Source of the DNA: Cochliopodium minus
Lineage: Eukaryota; Discosea; Himatismenida; Cochliopodiidae
NCBI GenBank assembly: GCA_024220525.1
Contig: JAMYWO010000014.1
Location: 243,025 to 307,024 of the forward strand
Reading direction: 5' to 3'
DNA: 64,000 nucleotides
Positions 1 through 12,375 of the stretch are shown in pieces (the first letter of the stretch is position 1; each line of letters opens with the position of its first letter). The notes below the pieces were generated by a model. The model saw only the letters and a list, made by a program, of their open reading frames with translations, had not been told where the DNA came from and did no database searches. Made by a program: the position numbers and the translations under genes.

Positions 1-608
1 TTTTTTTAAAAAATTTTTCTTTTTTTTTTTTTTTTTTAAATGATCATTCTTTATTTTTTTAATTATTCTCAACCTTAGTTAATCTTTTATTTCTCTAAAT
101 TTTAAATAAAAAAAGAAGAGTAAATCAGGTTGATGGAAAAGATTTTATATTTTAGAGCAATAAATTTATTTGTGTTTATGATGTATATCATTCTTTTTTT
201 ATTATTTTTTCAAATATTAAAATTTGTGGAACATATACCTTTGTTTGAAAGAAATATTTCATTATATTTCCCAAGATATCTTATCTAGATGTTTACATCA
301 TTTATCTCAATGGAATATTAATAGTTTGTATGATCTTTTTGTTCCAATAAAAAATTGTCCAACCATCAAGATTTAATAAGTTCTAGAATAGAAATCATCT
401 TGATTTGCCTTTGAAGGAAATATAATTAGAGACTCTTTTGCTTTGTTGATTAAATATAATCACAAAAAAATATCCTTTGAATATAAAATGATGTGATTTG
501 TTTGGGAAATAAAAAAATAGACAACATAATTTGTGGTACTAATTTTAAATAAGAAAAATTAAAGGGTTAAAAAAATAAAAAAAAAACTTTTTAAAAAACG
601 AAAACCAT
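1..608. other. Intergenic region without recognisable gene
   Basis: Very AT-rich sequence with no reading frame of credible composition on either strand and no RNA gene I can recognise. It lies upstream of the GLUG-protein gene and should hold its promoter, but I see no distinct element. Confidence 0.5.
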
Positions 609-3065
609 ATGAAAGTAATTCTTTAATTTTTTAGAATTATTTTTAATTAAATTTATTTAGTTCATCTCTGTCATCTTTGTTTTGGTTTCTTTCATCTTTC
701 TTTTTCTGATGTCAAGTGCAAATGGACAGATAATTATTGTTCCTGATTGTGCTTTTTTGCAAAACAATATCATCTTCAACGATTCTAATGTAGAATATCA
801 ATTAGCTTCGAATATTATAAAAAAAAAAAATCAATTTGAAATATTTTTTTCACTTTATAAATTTTAATTTGAATAAAAAGATCGTATTGTTTAAACAATT
901 TAATTCCAAAATATTCTAAAGCAATCAATTTTCAAATTTATTTTTCTTTTTTTCAAAAAAAATATTAATTTAGGATTGTTCAACAGTGAATCCTTTCGTA
1001 CCTGGAACCAATACATTCAAAGGGATATTTGATGGAAAGGGATTTAAAATAATGAATCTTAATATCACCAATTTTGATCCTGGTCCGATTTTAGGTGTGG
1101 GACTATTTGGTATCGTTAATCAAGCTACATTCACCAATTTGACATTGCAGGATGTTTCTTTGGATACAAGTAAATCTAATGCGGGTTTCTTAGTTGGTTC
1201 ATGTAATGGATGTTACATTGGCAACATTCATATTACTACACACATCCAAACTCAAAACATCATCCGAGGATTAAATTTTGTTGGTGGAGTAGTTGGAATA
1301 TTTGGGAATGGTAAATAATTTTTATTCATTTTTATTTTTATTCATTTTTACCTTTTTTTTTAGATTCAACTATTACAAATTGCACTGTTACTAACACAAC
1401 AGTATATGGCTTTGGTGGTGTTGGTGGTTTGTTTGGTGGTTTATTTTTTGGTTATACACAAGTAACGAATGTTTACAATCATGGGTATCCATCTGATCCT
1501 AACAAATTGATTGTTAATGGAACAGGTAATATTTTTATTTCTAAAAATTTTTTTTTTTGATTATTATAAACGAAATTTCTAGGTAATTGTGGAGGAATAG
1601 TTGGTTTTTTTCAGGTATTTTTTAATTTTTTATTTAAATTTAATTTTCTTAATTTTCTTTAAAGAGGGTTATATTACCAAATCTGGTGTTTCTAGGGGTA
1701 CAATAAATTGTGAGGTTATTGGTGGTGGTAAACAAAAGTTTAAATAAATTTATTTATTCTTATAGGTAATTTGATTCAAAAACGTAGGTTTCGGAGGTCA
1801 GTTATATAACTCATTTTTTGATCAAATTTATACAAGACCTGAAGTTAATGTTTTTGGAACCAATCAAGTAATTTAGATAACTTTTTATTTTCTCTTTTAT
1901 TCAAAATTTTTTAATAAGTGTGGGGGCTTGTTTGGGTGCGGTACGATAAATCCTTCTAATCGTGGGTCATTTTTGAGAAATTCTTATTCTAGAACTAACA
2001 ATGTTAATTGTACTGGCTCTAAAATTGGAGGTAAATATTTTCAAAATATTTAAAAACAATTTATTTTTTTTTCAAAAATTAATTAAATCAAAAAATTTAT
2101 AATAAAGGGCTCTTTGGTATTATAACTATTAGTTGGGAAAATTTAGAAATATCTAATATTTATGCTGCTACAAAAGTTTCTACCTCCAATTCTTCGTCAG
2201 CTTTAGTAAATTTTTTATCAAAACTCCAAAAAATTCATCTTAAAGAATTTCATTTTTAATTTATTTAATTCATTCATTTATTAATTTATTTTATTTTAAA
2301 TTTTAGTTTGGGGCTTATTTTAGTGTTTCAACAAATATTACCAATTTATTCTACGATGAAACAATTGCAGCTGGTAGATTTGGTCAAGGTGTTGGAATGA
2401 ACTGCGTAGATCTTTTCAACAATGTCAGTTCTATTTATCCACAAAACACAATATGGGGAAAGGATAGGTTGTTGATTGAATCCAACTATTCTCCTGGTGT
2501 TCTAAATTGTTCTGGTAAGATATAATAAATTATTTTTCAAAAATTTATTTAAAAAGATTCTTTCAACAAACATTTTATTCATTTTTAAATTTATTTTTTG
2601 ATTAAAAGTTGACTTTAAATTTTTTTAATTTTTTTTTTTATGAAAGGAGTACCTTCTACATTAATACCTTCAATTTTATCTTCGACACAAATACCAACAA
2701 CTTCTCCATCAACGAATTCTCCATCAATAATAACTCCATCAACAATAACTCCGTCAACAATAAGACCTTCCACGATCATTCCATCTACCATCACTCCATC
2801 AAGCATCACTCCCTCCAATCTAGTTCCAACAAGTAATCCTTCGAATACTCCTTCTGTAACAACTGCACCTTCCACTATTTCTCCAACAACACTTCCAACA
2901 TCCATTCCAACTCGTTCTCCGTAATCATCATTTTATATTTTATCTTTTTTAGTTTTATTTTTATTTTTTTTTTTTTTTCATTTTTTTTAAACCTCTAGAT
3001 CAATTTCCAGTGTTGTTTCTTTTTCTAGTTTTCTTCTTTTCTTTTTGATTCTCATACTTTTTTGA
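609..3065 (+). CDS. Secreted/surface GLUG-repeat protein with Pro/Ser/Thr stalk
   Basis: Probable cell-surface or secreted protein. An ATG AAA mini-exon (609-614) spliced over an intron at 615-660 gives a good signal peptide (MKFISVIFVLVSFIFLFLMS). Further exons at 974-1310, 1364-1525, 1584-1615 and 1667-1727, then others to 2514, join in frame at GT-AG sites. They encode repeated Gly-rich units such as VGGLFGGLF, CGGIVGFF, CGGLFGCG and GGLFGI, which resemble GLUG motifs of beta-helical adhesins. The last large exon (2647-2920) is a PSTxxPS-type stalk. Splicing 2921-2998 out, instead of stopping at 2924, adds a hydrophobic tail (SFSSFLLFFLILILF, stop 3065) that looks like a GPI-attachment signal. 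It is paralogous to the gene at 23213-26517. Function in adhesion is inference from the family. The donor of the second intron is uncertain (see findings). Confidence 0.72.
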
Positions 3066-3245
3066 GATCTATCAAAAACTATTCTTAATTAAAAACTTAA
3101 ACTTTAAAATTTTATTGTTCTGTATTATATAAAACCTTTTTCAATTTCAAAATAAAATTTTTGAGTATAGAAATCTTTGATCAATCTACCCAAAACATTC
3201 TATCAAAGAGAGGGATTAATTTTTTTGAAGATAAAAAAAAAAAAA

Positions 3246-4861
3246 ATGCGGGAACTGTTTATTTTTCTCCTATTTTTTCTCCTCGCTTCCTTTGTGATTG
3301 AAGTGAGATCTCATATCGTGTTGAAGGAGAATTACTCCAACAGAATCGATCTGATGGAGGGAAAATATTTTTTTTGTTGGAACATCTTGCCCAACTCCAT
3401 CATTGATATTGGAATCATAGCTGAATCTAAATCACCTGTATAACAAAATATTCCCGTTTTTATTTTTGAATCTATTAAAGAGTTCTGTATGTATAAATAT
3501 TCAAAATATAATTTGGATATTGATATATAGTATTCCATTAGTAATATCACATCTATCCATTCAATACTATCGATTTATATTCATCAGCATTATGTGTTCC
3601 CTTTTTATTAATTTCAAAAATTAAAAATATATATTTTTCAGGTGTTGTTTGGAATAGATAATGGAGATCGTATCGAAATGATAATATCTTCATTTCAAAA
3701 TGGAAAGGTATCAATGGAAGAGAAATGGTAAAAAATATTTTAGCTATAAAAAAATAAATAAATAATAATGCTGCATACAAGGATCATCAATTCAAATACA
3801 ATCATAATGAACAATCAAGGTGAGATATTTCACATTGAATAAAATTTTTATATTTTCATTCTCTTCCATTTTCAATTCAGAGGCATCTAAGATCATGGAT
3901 TTTGAAGGTGAATATATGCATGGGTATTTCAATCTCAAATTCAAAAAGAATTTCAACACGATTGGTAAAAAATAAATGACAAAAAAAATAAAAACAAATT
4001 TCAAAAAAAAAAAATAAAAAGATTTGACACTAAGAAAAATAACAAAGGTATAAAATATTTTTTTATATTATTGTTATTTGTGTATTTATTATTTATTCAT
4101 GATTTTAAATTATTAATTTTAATTTAAAAACATTTTTGAAAATTTTTTTTTTAATTAATTTTAAAAATATATTTTTTGTTTATAAATTTTTTTATTTTAT
4201 TTTTATTTTTTAAAAACTTCTAAAGATGATTTTTGGGATCGAAATAAAAGACGAAGAGAACATAGAAGAAAATGTAAATATAATCAAAAGAAACATGGTA
4301 TTCGGACAATTGTCTCCCACGCTGATTCCTTCAGATTACAAGTTTAACTTGACACTGTTTGGAGGAAATTACAAAATGTACTGGAATATTGTCAACCAAA
4401 CCATTTTTGATGTGGGGATTGTAGTGAAAGGGAATGGATGGGTTCAAAAAAAAAATTTCAAATATTAAAAATTAAATAAAATAATAATAAAAATAAAAAA
4501 TAATAAAAAATGAAAAAAAATTTAAAATATTAAATTAAATAAACTAAAAATAATGACAGGTTGGTTTTGGATTGAATAATGGTTCATACATGAATAATGC
4601 AGGTAAATAATTTTTATTATTTTATTTTATTTTATTTTATTTTATTTTATTATTTTTTATTTATTTGTTTCAAAAGATTTTGTTATGGGGAGATTAGTCA
4701 ACAATACTTTTTTGGTTGAGGATAAATGGTCCAAAACAGGCACTCCCATTTTGGACGTGGATTTAGGAGGGAGGGACAACATTTTGGAGTATGGTGGAGG
4801 AAGAAACAACAGCATTACTCAAATCAAATTCAGAAAATATTTAAATACTGGAGATAGATAT
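3246..4861 (+). CDS. Secreted protein with two DOMON-like domains, 3' end lost
   Basis: DOMON domains are beta-sandwich modules that bind haem or sugars in extracellular or membrane redox proteins. Here the start MRELFIFLLFFLLASFVIEV is a signal peptide. Two related halves follow: one with YFFCWNILPNSIIDIGIIAE then VLFGIDNGD, and a second (from about 4226) with MYWNIVNQTIFDVGIVV then VGFGLNNGSYMNNADFVMG and LNTGDRY. The second has the usual DOMON order W-x-x-x, VGFG, A-D-x-V-x-G. All exon joins keep frame at GT-AG sites. After GDRY the gene enters an intron full of ATTTTTT repeat, and the next exon (5053-5113) is ankyrin, so the true 3' end is missing through a probable mis-join. No cytochrome b561 segment is visible. 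Ligand unknown. Confidence 0.65.
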
Positions 4862-4919
4862 GTAAAAATCTTATTAAATTTTTTATTTTTAATTTAATTT
4901 TTATTTTTAATTTCTTATA

Positions 4920-5050
4920 TTTTCAAATTTTTTTTAATTTCTTATGTTTTTATTTTTTATTTTTTATTTTTTATTTTAAATTTTTTATTTTTTATTTTTT
5001 TATTTTTTATTTTTTATTTTTTATTTTTTATTTTTTATTTTTTATTTTTT
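4920..5050 (+). repeat. ATTTTTT heptamer microsatellite
   Basis: Near-perfect tandem copies of the 7-mer ATTTTTT fill what reads as intron sequence between the DOMON gene and an unrelated ankyrin exon. The same repeat lies right of the N at 5114 and left of the N at 27719. Such identical tracts are likely places for assembly collapse or mis-joining. Confidence 0.9.
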
Positions 5051-5052
5051 AG

Positions 5053-5113
5053 TATTTACTTGAAAGTGGTGCAAATCCTAATTATCAAAGAACAAACTCT
5101 ACCAAAACAGCAC
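5053..5113 (+). CDS. Orphan ankyrin-repeat exon (fragment)
   Basis: After a TTTTTTAG acceptor, 61 nt encode LLESGANPNYQ followed by a Thr/Ser-rich stretch and KTA. This matches the end of one ankyrin repeat and the start of the next (LLExGAdpN...G.TaL). It stops at the single N at 5114. It fits neither the DOMON gene before it nor the F-box gene after it, so it is probably a piece of another gene placed here by the assembler. The ankyrin gene at the right end of the window is of the same type, but I find no identical exon there. Confidence 0.55.
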
Positions 5114-5114
5114 N
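5114..5114. other. Single-N assembly join
   Basis: One N separates the ankyrin exon from ATTTTTT repeat. Gene identity changes across it, so it is best read as a contig junction of unknown size rather than one ambiguous base. Confidence 0.85.
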
Positions 5115-5214
5115 TTTTTATTTTTTATTTTTTATTTTTTATTTTTTATTTTTTATTTTTTATTTTTTATTTTTTATTTCAAATTTTTTATTTCAAATTT
5201 TTTATTATTTGTAG

Positions 5215-5761
5215 AGAATTGGGATCATCTCATCAACACAGACTCCCAAAAACCACTGTCAAAAGAAACACCCTCACTCAATGAAAACTTTTCTCTTCCA
5301 GAACAAAGAGGGCTAAGAGTAGCAATATTTACTGAAATATTCAAATACTTGCCCGCCAAAGACACTTTGAACTGTTCACTCGTCAATAAAGAGTTTCTTT
5401 CCGTTTCAAGAAATGATAAAGTTTGGAAATCTCATTTTCAAAGAGATTTTCAGGAAGATTCTCTTTCTAATTCCAGCTTTTCTTCCAAAGTCCCCTTTTT
5501 CGTCTCTTATTACCGTTTTTTAGACCAAAAGCTTGAACTTGAAGCTCTTCTGGAAAAACCTCGCCCTAGAATGATGAGATGTGGTGTAATTTTTTATTTA
5601 TTTCATTTTATTCTTATAATTCATTCTTTTTTTATTTATTTTACCTAAATCATTCCTAAATTTTTTTCATTTCATATTTTATTCATTTCTTTTTAATATT
5701 TTACTTATATTATTTATTTTTTATTTTTTATTTTTTAATATTTTACTTATATTATTTATTT

Positions 5762-5792
<31 letters not shown>

Positions 5793-6128
5793 CTTGTTGG
5801 TCTTTTTATTTTTTAGATTGATGCATTTCCCAGAAACGAACAATTAACAGAAAAACTCACAAACAACGAAATTAAGACGGAAGAAAAGGAGATGGTTGGA
5901 TGTTGTCATGACTCAGTCGAAATAATAGCCCAAAAGTTGTTCTCCAAAAAGTCGTTCATTTCTCTTTCTAAAAAACCATTGTTTGAAGATGAAAACCAAC
6001 TTGAAGAATGGAAGAAAAACTTGGTCAAACAAGTCAGCTTGGAGTGCATGGTTGATGAGATGGAAGAAAATTTGATTGAACATCGTATTTCTGATTTGAT
6101 AGTCTCAAAACTTTTCAAAACTTATTAA
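5215..6128 (+). CDS. F-box protein, 5' end missing
   Basis: The first visible exon contains an F-box: LRVAIFTEIFKYLPAKDT, then LNCSLVNKEFLSVSRNDKVW, the helix pattern that binds Skp1 in SCF ubiquitin ligases. A second exon begins at 5818 after an intron that starts GTAATT at 5586, and runs to the TAA at 6128. It adds a charged C-terminal region (QLEEWKKNLVKQVSLECMVD) with no recognised substrate-binding repeat. The first exon opens with an acceptor (TTTGTAG) and phase 2, so the start codon lies upstream, beyond the N at 5114. It converges on the minus-strand gene ending at 6267. Target unknown. Confidence 0.62.
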
Positions 6129-6266
6129 AAAGGAAATTTAATTTTTTTTTTTTGTAGACATGTCCAAAATTGACAACTTTATTAGCGGATATTAATTTAT
6201 AACTTACAAAATTCAAACTGTTGTAAAATTTTGAACATCTCTATTTTTTTTGAGAAATTTTTTTTT

Positions 6267-9082
6267 TTATTTAAAGATATTAATAAGTAATTTTTTGAAG
6301 GAAGAGAGATAGTTAAAAACTTGGGAGTTGTTCCACTGCCCTAATAAACTTTCATTCTTGTTTTCCAAACTTTTAAAGTTATTCTTTTCTCCAACAAAAA
6401 TCTCAATTCCGTCAAAGTTTTCTTTGGGGTTGGCTTGGACATGTAATTGGAGGTTTTTGTCTTCAAAGTTGAGGATGATGTTGTTTTGGAAAATCTCATT
6501 TTTGAATTCATTTACTTGCGCAAAATTTTGGCATTCATCTGATCTAAAAAAAATTAAAATTAAAATAAAATAATAAAAAAAAAAAAAAATATTACAAGTT
6601 AAGTAAAATGTATTCGCAGAATTTGTTGAGAATAAAGGAGAAACATTCTTCTATGGTGAGATTTTGGAGGTTCTCTCTTTCTATCTCTATGTTGGAGCCA
6701 GTGATTGAAACAGTGATTTCCAAACTTCCAAAAAAATAAAGTTGAAATCCAAAAACATAAATAACATAAAAATAAAAAATAAAAAATAAAAAATAGTAAT
6801 ATAAAAAATAAAAAATTTGAAATAAAAAATTTGAAATAAAAAATTAAATTTAAAAAATAAAAATAAAAAATAAAAATTAAAAATTTTTTTTTACTCTTCA
6901 AAAGTGATTAAATAAAAACAAGAACTCTTGTTCAAAAACTTGTAAGAAAAACTCAAATCAGCAAAACAAGAAATTAACTCCAAAAGCTTCTTCTGGAAAC
7001 TGACCCTGAGGGTGTCGAATTGAAAAATGTGGAGGGTTTCTGTCACGATCTTCTTTTCCCTTTCAAAGTTGACGTTTTTCTTTTGTTTGAGATCTGTTTT
7101 TATTTTCTTTCTCATTTGGTTTTTGAGAAAAAGTTCTATTATTGTTTCATGGCTTTCTGTTTTTTGATAATAAAAAAAAATGAAATAAATCAATCAAAAA
7201 TGTATAAAATAAATATTTTTAAAAAACAAAAAAAAAAAATAAAAATAAGAATAATAAAATTTTAAAAAATTAAATGAAAAAAAATGTGAATAAAATGAAA
7301 CGAAATAAAGTGAATTAAAAAATAAAAAATAAAAAAAATAAAAAAATTTTATGAAGAAAAAAAAATAAACAAAATTTTATTAAAATTAAAAAAAATTTAC
7401 TGTTGGAAGGAACACTAGGATTGAAGAGAGAGGAGTTATTTTTGGCAGAAAAAACAACATCAGCTTCCAAAAATCGGGTAAAGAGAGACTTGTAAGTGTC
7501 AGGCAAAGAATCAGCATTAACATTGGAAGTGATGTTGACCTTCTCCGTATCATTGCTGTTTGTTTCTCCCAAGAAAAAAGGAGAAGAGATGTCGCCCAAA
7601 GAAGATTGCCTTAACTTCTTACCTTGGGAGGAGATTTTCGGAGATTTTTTTTCTCCAAAGAAAGAAAAAGTTCCTGAATTGTCAAGATCGTCCTCATCAA
7701 TCATATCATCCAAATCATCACTTTTATCATCCTTGCTATCTTCATTTTTTTTATCTCCGCTATCTATTTTTTTCAAATCTTTATTTTTACTTTCATTTTC
7801 ATCTTTTTTTTCATTTTCATTTTCATTTTCGTTTTCGTTTTTTTCTTCGATTTCTTCGAATGATCTCTTTTTTTTGCTTCCCTCCTTTTGTGGGTCTTCT
7901 TCTTTCTTTCCTGTCTTCTTCGCTTGCATGTCTTCTTCCACCGTGTTGAATTTGATGTAGAGCTCTTTTTCTTGGAAGGACATCATCGCTGTTTCTCCCA
8001 GAATCGAAATTCCTTCTCCCTCTCTTCCTATTGCTCCTCTTTTTATCTATTTCAAAAAATAAAATAACAAATATGCAAAAAAAATAAATAAAATGAAAAT
8101 AAAAAAAATAAAATGAACAATCACAAAATAAAATATAAAAAATAAAATTATAAATAAAATAAATAAATAAACAAATAAAATAAAATAAAATAAAATGAAC
8201 AAAATGAACAATCACAAAATAAAATTAATTAAAAATAAAATTAAAAATAAATTAAAATAAAATTAATGAAAAAATGAATAAAAAATAAAAAATTTTAAAT
8301 ATAAAAATGAATAATAAGATTGTTTACAATCTCAAAAATGTTGGCAGATTCACTAAAACTGAACAAAGCACACAACAACTGATGAACCTGAAGAGCACCC
8401 ACAGCCACAAAAAAATGTTCCTTCTTGGTGTTGCCAATCTCAATATACTCTTTGACCGAAACTTCCGAAAAACTTCCGAAACGCAGTTTTTTGAGAAATC
8501 CTTTGTTGAGAAACAACTTTAGAGATCCTTCCTTCCCTTTCTCTTTTTCTATATGCAGTGGAATGTTGTCGAAGCATACCACGAAAAGTTGACTGTCTTT
8601 GGCGATTTGGCTGTATTCCGAAAAAAGGTTCCAGCTTCTCATTAAACTTTTCGTTTTTTTATTTTAAAAAAAATTTAAAGTAAAAAATAAATGTTAATTT
8701 AATAACTAATTTAATTTTTATAAAAATCAAATAAATTTATTAATTACAAATAACTGAAAAAATCAACAAATAAAGAAAAAAGATAAAAATAAAAAATAAA
8801 AAATAAAAAATAAATTAAAATAATAAAACAAAAACAAAAAATGAAATTCAAAAAATGTTACCATTGAAGATCTTTGAAATAGTTTTGTTCATTTTTCTCT
8901 ATTTTCTCAACCATTTTCAAAGACTCCTCTTTTAGTTTCTCGGAAGAAGACTTGAGGTTTTTGATTCTCTTGTTGAGTTTGATGGCGTTATCTTCCGTCT
9001 CTTTCTCCACGTGAGGAAATCTCTTTTTGATATGCTCTAATCCCAATCTATTCTCGATAAGGTAACCATCTATTGTTTTCAT
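6267..9082 (-). CDS. Uncharacterised acidic multi-exon protein (possibly Mediator MED17-like)
   Basis: Six exons on the minus strand join in frame: 9082 to about 8861 (MKTIDGYLIENRLGLEHIKK, coiled-coil rich), about 8645-8326, about 8047-7402, about 7162-6899, about 6729-6603 and about 6545-6267 (ending LLINIFK). The third exon carries a low-complexity Glu/Asn/Lys/Asp tract. The start at 9082 is preferred to an upstream in-frame AUG because that would begin with a poly-Lys run. I do not recognise the family with confidence. The order N-terminal coiled coil, central LLCALFSFSESANIFEI, then a late beta-rich region loosely recalls Mediator subunit 17, but this is a weak guess by eye. The short exons and clean splice frames argue that the gene is real. 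Confidence 0.55.
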
Positions 9083-9409
9083 AATGGTGTACACAAAATA
9101 ATTGGATTGACTAAATAATTTTAAAGTAAAATTTGTTTTAAAAAATAAATTTTGTTTCTTTTCTTTTTTTTTCTTTTTTTTCATACTTAAAATGATTTTT
9201 AATTTAAAATTTATTTTGGATTATGATTTTTAATCTGAAGATTATCACTATATTAAAGAAATTTGTTGATATATGTAATGTATAACATATATATGACAAT
9301 ATACAATTTTTCATGTTGAAACTATATTATGTTATTTTCAAATAAATGAGAAATTGATAATCTTCTAATCAAAACATTCCAAAATAATATCAAATTATAA
9401 ATTTTTTTT
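9083..9409. other. Intergenic AT-rich spacer
   Basis: Upstream of the acidic-protein gene and downstream of the small gene at 9410-9736, both on the minus strand. No reading frame, RNA gene or repeat beyond general AT-richness is visible. Confidence 0.5.
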
Positions 9410-9736
9410 TTACTCTAATTCTCTCAATATCTTTGTTATCTTGTGTTCTTTTTGCTTTGACAATTTATTTTGATTCAATCTTTCTATCATTTGATTATAG
9501 ATGATTTCTGTGTTCATATCTCTTCACATAAAAAAAAAATATGGTCAAAAATTTTTACAATAAAAAATAAACTGGGATGTACGATATCCTTTTTAAAGTA
9601 AATATTTATCTTACTCCTCTATTTCAAATTCTCCATTATCTTCGAATTTTAGGATGCTTGGTTGTCTGATGTAATCGAGATCAACCTTAATCTTCTTTGT
9701 CTGTTGCTGCACATTCTCTGCGATATCATTATCCAT
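9410..9736 (-). CDS. Small two-exon hypothetical protein
   Basis: A protein of about 77 residues, assembled from exon 9736-9615 (MDNDIAENVQQQTKKIKVDL...) and exon 9521-9410 (ending KITKILRELE). The donor is GA|GTAAG and the acceptor GAAG|A, and together they keep frame (phase 2). It is hydrophilic, with a probable helix at the C-terminus, no signal peptide and no motif I recognise. It was missed by simple ORF length because the intron divides it. It shares a 164-bp divergent upstream region with the RCC1-like gene at 9901. Confidence 0.5.
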
Positions 9737-9900
9737 GTATATCTATCTATATGATAAGATTATGATGTTCTTATGTGGATCTGATTTTAAGCAGCTATTT
9801 TTTTTTAATTTAAAAAAAAATTTACGTTAAAATTTTGCCAATTTAAATTGGATATACCATTCACATATACCAGATCTATTTATCTATTCAATATAAGAAG

Positions 9901-12245
9901 ATGAATGAGAAAGATTATTTCGATAATAAAGGTGAATTCAAATTAACTAAGAAAATGGTCAGAAGCATACCTTCAATATCTTCAGTTTCATGCACTACAT
10001 GGGCCATCAATAAACAAGGTAAAGTTGTAAAAAATTTGAATTACTTTTATAAAAGTTTATATGGTGTTTGATTAAAAATTAATGAGTTTCATTAAAATTG
10101 ATTGACTTCAATATGATCCATTCTTACAAATGGATCATTGAATTTGAAAAACACATAAAAATAAATGAAATTTTTTTTGTTAGAATTTAATCTGACTGCC
10201 ATATAGTTTGGATCAATTTTATATCTCAACAAATGAAACCATATAATTGATCAATATCATATATCAATACTAGAGATTGATTAATATTGATCCACATAAT
10301 TAAATAAATTAAAAATATAAATAATTAAAAATATAAATAATAAAAATAAATTAAAATAATTAAAAATAAATTAAAATTATAATTATATTTGTTACATTTT
10401 ACAACAATTTTTAGGAAAATTAGTTTATTGGGGAAACAACGTTCAACCTTCCCCTGGAAATAGTGCAGAAATACACAAAAAAGAAGACATAAAAATAGTG
10501 ATGGGAATGGAGAACGAGAATGTAGTTGCAATGTCTGCAGGTGACACCAGTGCAGTATTCGTCACAAAAGAAAACAAAGTTTTTTTGAGTCACCCTGATA
10601 TAAATGTTGAACTGTAAATTTTGTTTTTATTTAAACGAAAAGAAAAAAAAATTTAATTCGTTTGGACAATATTTTTTTTTTTTAATTTTATTTATTTTTG
10701 TGTTTCTTTTTTTAATTTTATATTTATTTTTGTATTTCATTTTTTATTTATATTTTTATTTTTTAATGTTTTTATCATTAAATATATTTAAATTTCAATT
10801 TAAATTTAAATTTATTAATTATTAATTTTTGATTTTTAATTCATAATTTTTATTGTTTAATGTTACCATCAAATATATTTTTAATTTTTAATTTTTAATT
10901 TTTAATTTTTGATTTTTAATTTTAATTTTTTTATTTTTTTATTTTTGATTTTTATTTTTTATTTTTTTCGTTTTTTATTTTTTATTTTTAAATAGTCCTA
11001 AACTCCTCATACAACCCAAAGAGAAAATACTATGCGTTGGAAGCACCCAAACAGAAGTGTTCATAGTATGTGTAAACTCAAAAGTCTACCATTTCAACCA
11101 AGAAGATGATTTTACGTTGTGTAAAACATTAACCAAACTTTCTGACAAGAACATCAACATTGTTTCTTGTGCATCTTATATGTAAAAAATGATTTTAAAA
11201 TAATTTTTATAAAATTTTTTTAATTTTTCATTTTTATTTTTTGTTTATTGATTTTTATTTCATTATTTTTTAATTTTTAATTTTTATTTGTTTATTGATT
11301 TTTATTTCATTTTTATATTTTATTTATTTTTTTTATTGATTTTAAGTTTTTATTTTTTATTTTTTTATTTTTTAATTTTATTTATTTTTGTTTACTTTTA
11401 TTTTTTATTTATATAATATTTTTGATTTAATGACAATTTTAATTTAAATCACTTTTGATTTTTTTTTATTTCAAATTTCAAATTTCAAAATTTTTTTTAT
11501 TTTTATTTTATAATAACAATAATAATAATAAATTTTAAATTTTATTTTTTTTCCTAAAAGGATCATATTTGCTTCTTTGTACAACGAGAAAAAGAGCCAG
11601 GACAAAATATACGAGTTTGTCGACAACAAAGAGTTTGTGGAGATTAAATCTCCTCTCTTTGATATGAACGAAAGGATTGCAAATGTATTCACTGGTGCAG
11701 GGACTCTATATATAATTTTGGGTAAATAAAAATAAAACCATTTAAAATATTTATTTATTTTAATTTTGATTTTTTTTAATTGTCAATTTTATTTTATTGC
11801 TAATATTATTTTTTATTTTTTATTTTTTATTTTTATTTTTATTTTATTTATTTTTTATTTTTTATTGTGTACTGTCTTATTTTCATTTATTTATATTATG
11901 ATTTATTTTTATTTTTATAATATTTTTTTATTTTTTGTTTTTTATTTTTACTCTAATTTTTTAATTTCATTTAGAAAATGGGAGAATGATGACAAAAGGA
12001 GACTATGGAAACGGTTCGATTGGGAGAGAGGTAAATGATGAAGAAATAGATTTTGTCCGAGAAGATAACCTCAAAAACGAGAAGATCATTGCTGGAGGTG
12101 GTTTATGCTATGGAGGTAAAAAAAAAAAAAAAAAATTAAATTAAAAATAAATTAAAATCAAATTTATTTTTTCCAAAGCCATTATTTTGGCTTATTCCAA
12201 TGAAACTCCTAGTAAGTTTTTCGGTTTTGGATATAACGTGAATGG
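9901..12245 (+). CDS. RCC1-repeat protein, 3' end missing
   Basis: Beta-propeller protein of the RCC1/ATS1 type. Exon 1 starts MNEKDYFDNKGEFKLTKKM at 9901. Later exons contain RCC1-like units: GKLVYWGNNVQPSPGN, VVAMSAGDTSAVFVTKENK, ENGRMMTKGDYGNGSIG, IIAGGGLCYGG and FFGFGYNVNG. These show the alternating G-x-x-x-x-W-G and A-G-x-x-x-x-x-x-L pattern in divergent form. All five introns are GT-AG and keep phase. After the exon ending at about 12245 the sequence enters a TTTATTTTAT repeat and the N at 12370, beyond which there is ammonium-transporter sequence, so the rest of the propeller is missing. RCC1 proteins act as GTPase exchange factors or adaptors; which role applies here cannot be told. 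Confidence 0.65.
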
Positions 12246-12254
12246 GTATTTTTT

Positions 12255-12369
12255 TAATTTACTTATTTTTAATTCATATTATTTTATTTATTTTAATTTA
12301 TTTTATTTATTTTATTTATTTTATTTATTTTATTTATTTTATTTATTTTATTTATTTTATTTATTTTAT
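12255..12369 (+). repeat. TTTATTTTAT-type tandem repeat at contig end
   Basis: The unit TTTATTTTAT is repeated many times up to the single N at 12370, within the truncated intron of the RCC1-like gene. It marks the end of one contig. Confidence 0.85.
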
Positions 12370-12370
12370 N
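12370..12370. other. Single-N assembly join
   Basis: The RCC1-like gene ends on the left and ammonium-transporter sequence begins on the right. The 77 nt right of this N are identical to the 77 nt left of the N at 33915, so the right-hand contig very probably belongs after 33914. Confidence 0.9.
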
Positions 12371-12375
12371 TTTAG

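Noticed and set aside
470-480. ATATCCTTT resembling a U12-type AT-AC donor
   Set aside because: No matching branch site or acceptor and no coding exon beside it; in DNA this AT-rich such octamers occur by chance.
7496-7960. Long plus-strand frames rich in Ser/Phe (154 and 129 codons)
   Set aside because: They are the complement of the Glu/Lys/Asn-rich exon of the minus-strand gene at 6267-9082; the low-complexity GAA/TTC tract keeps all frames open.
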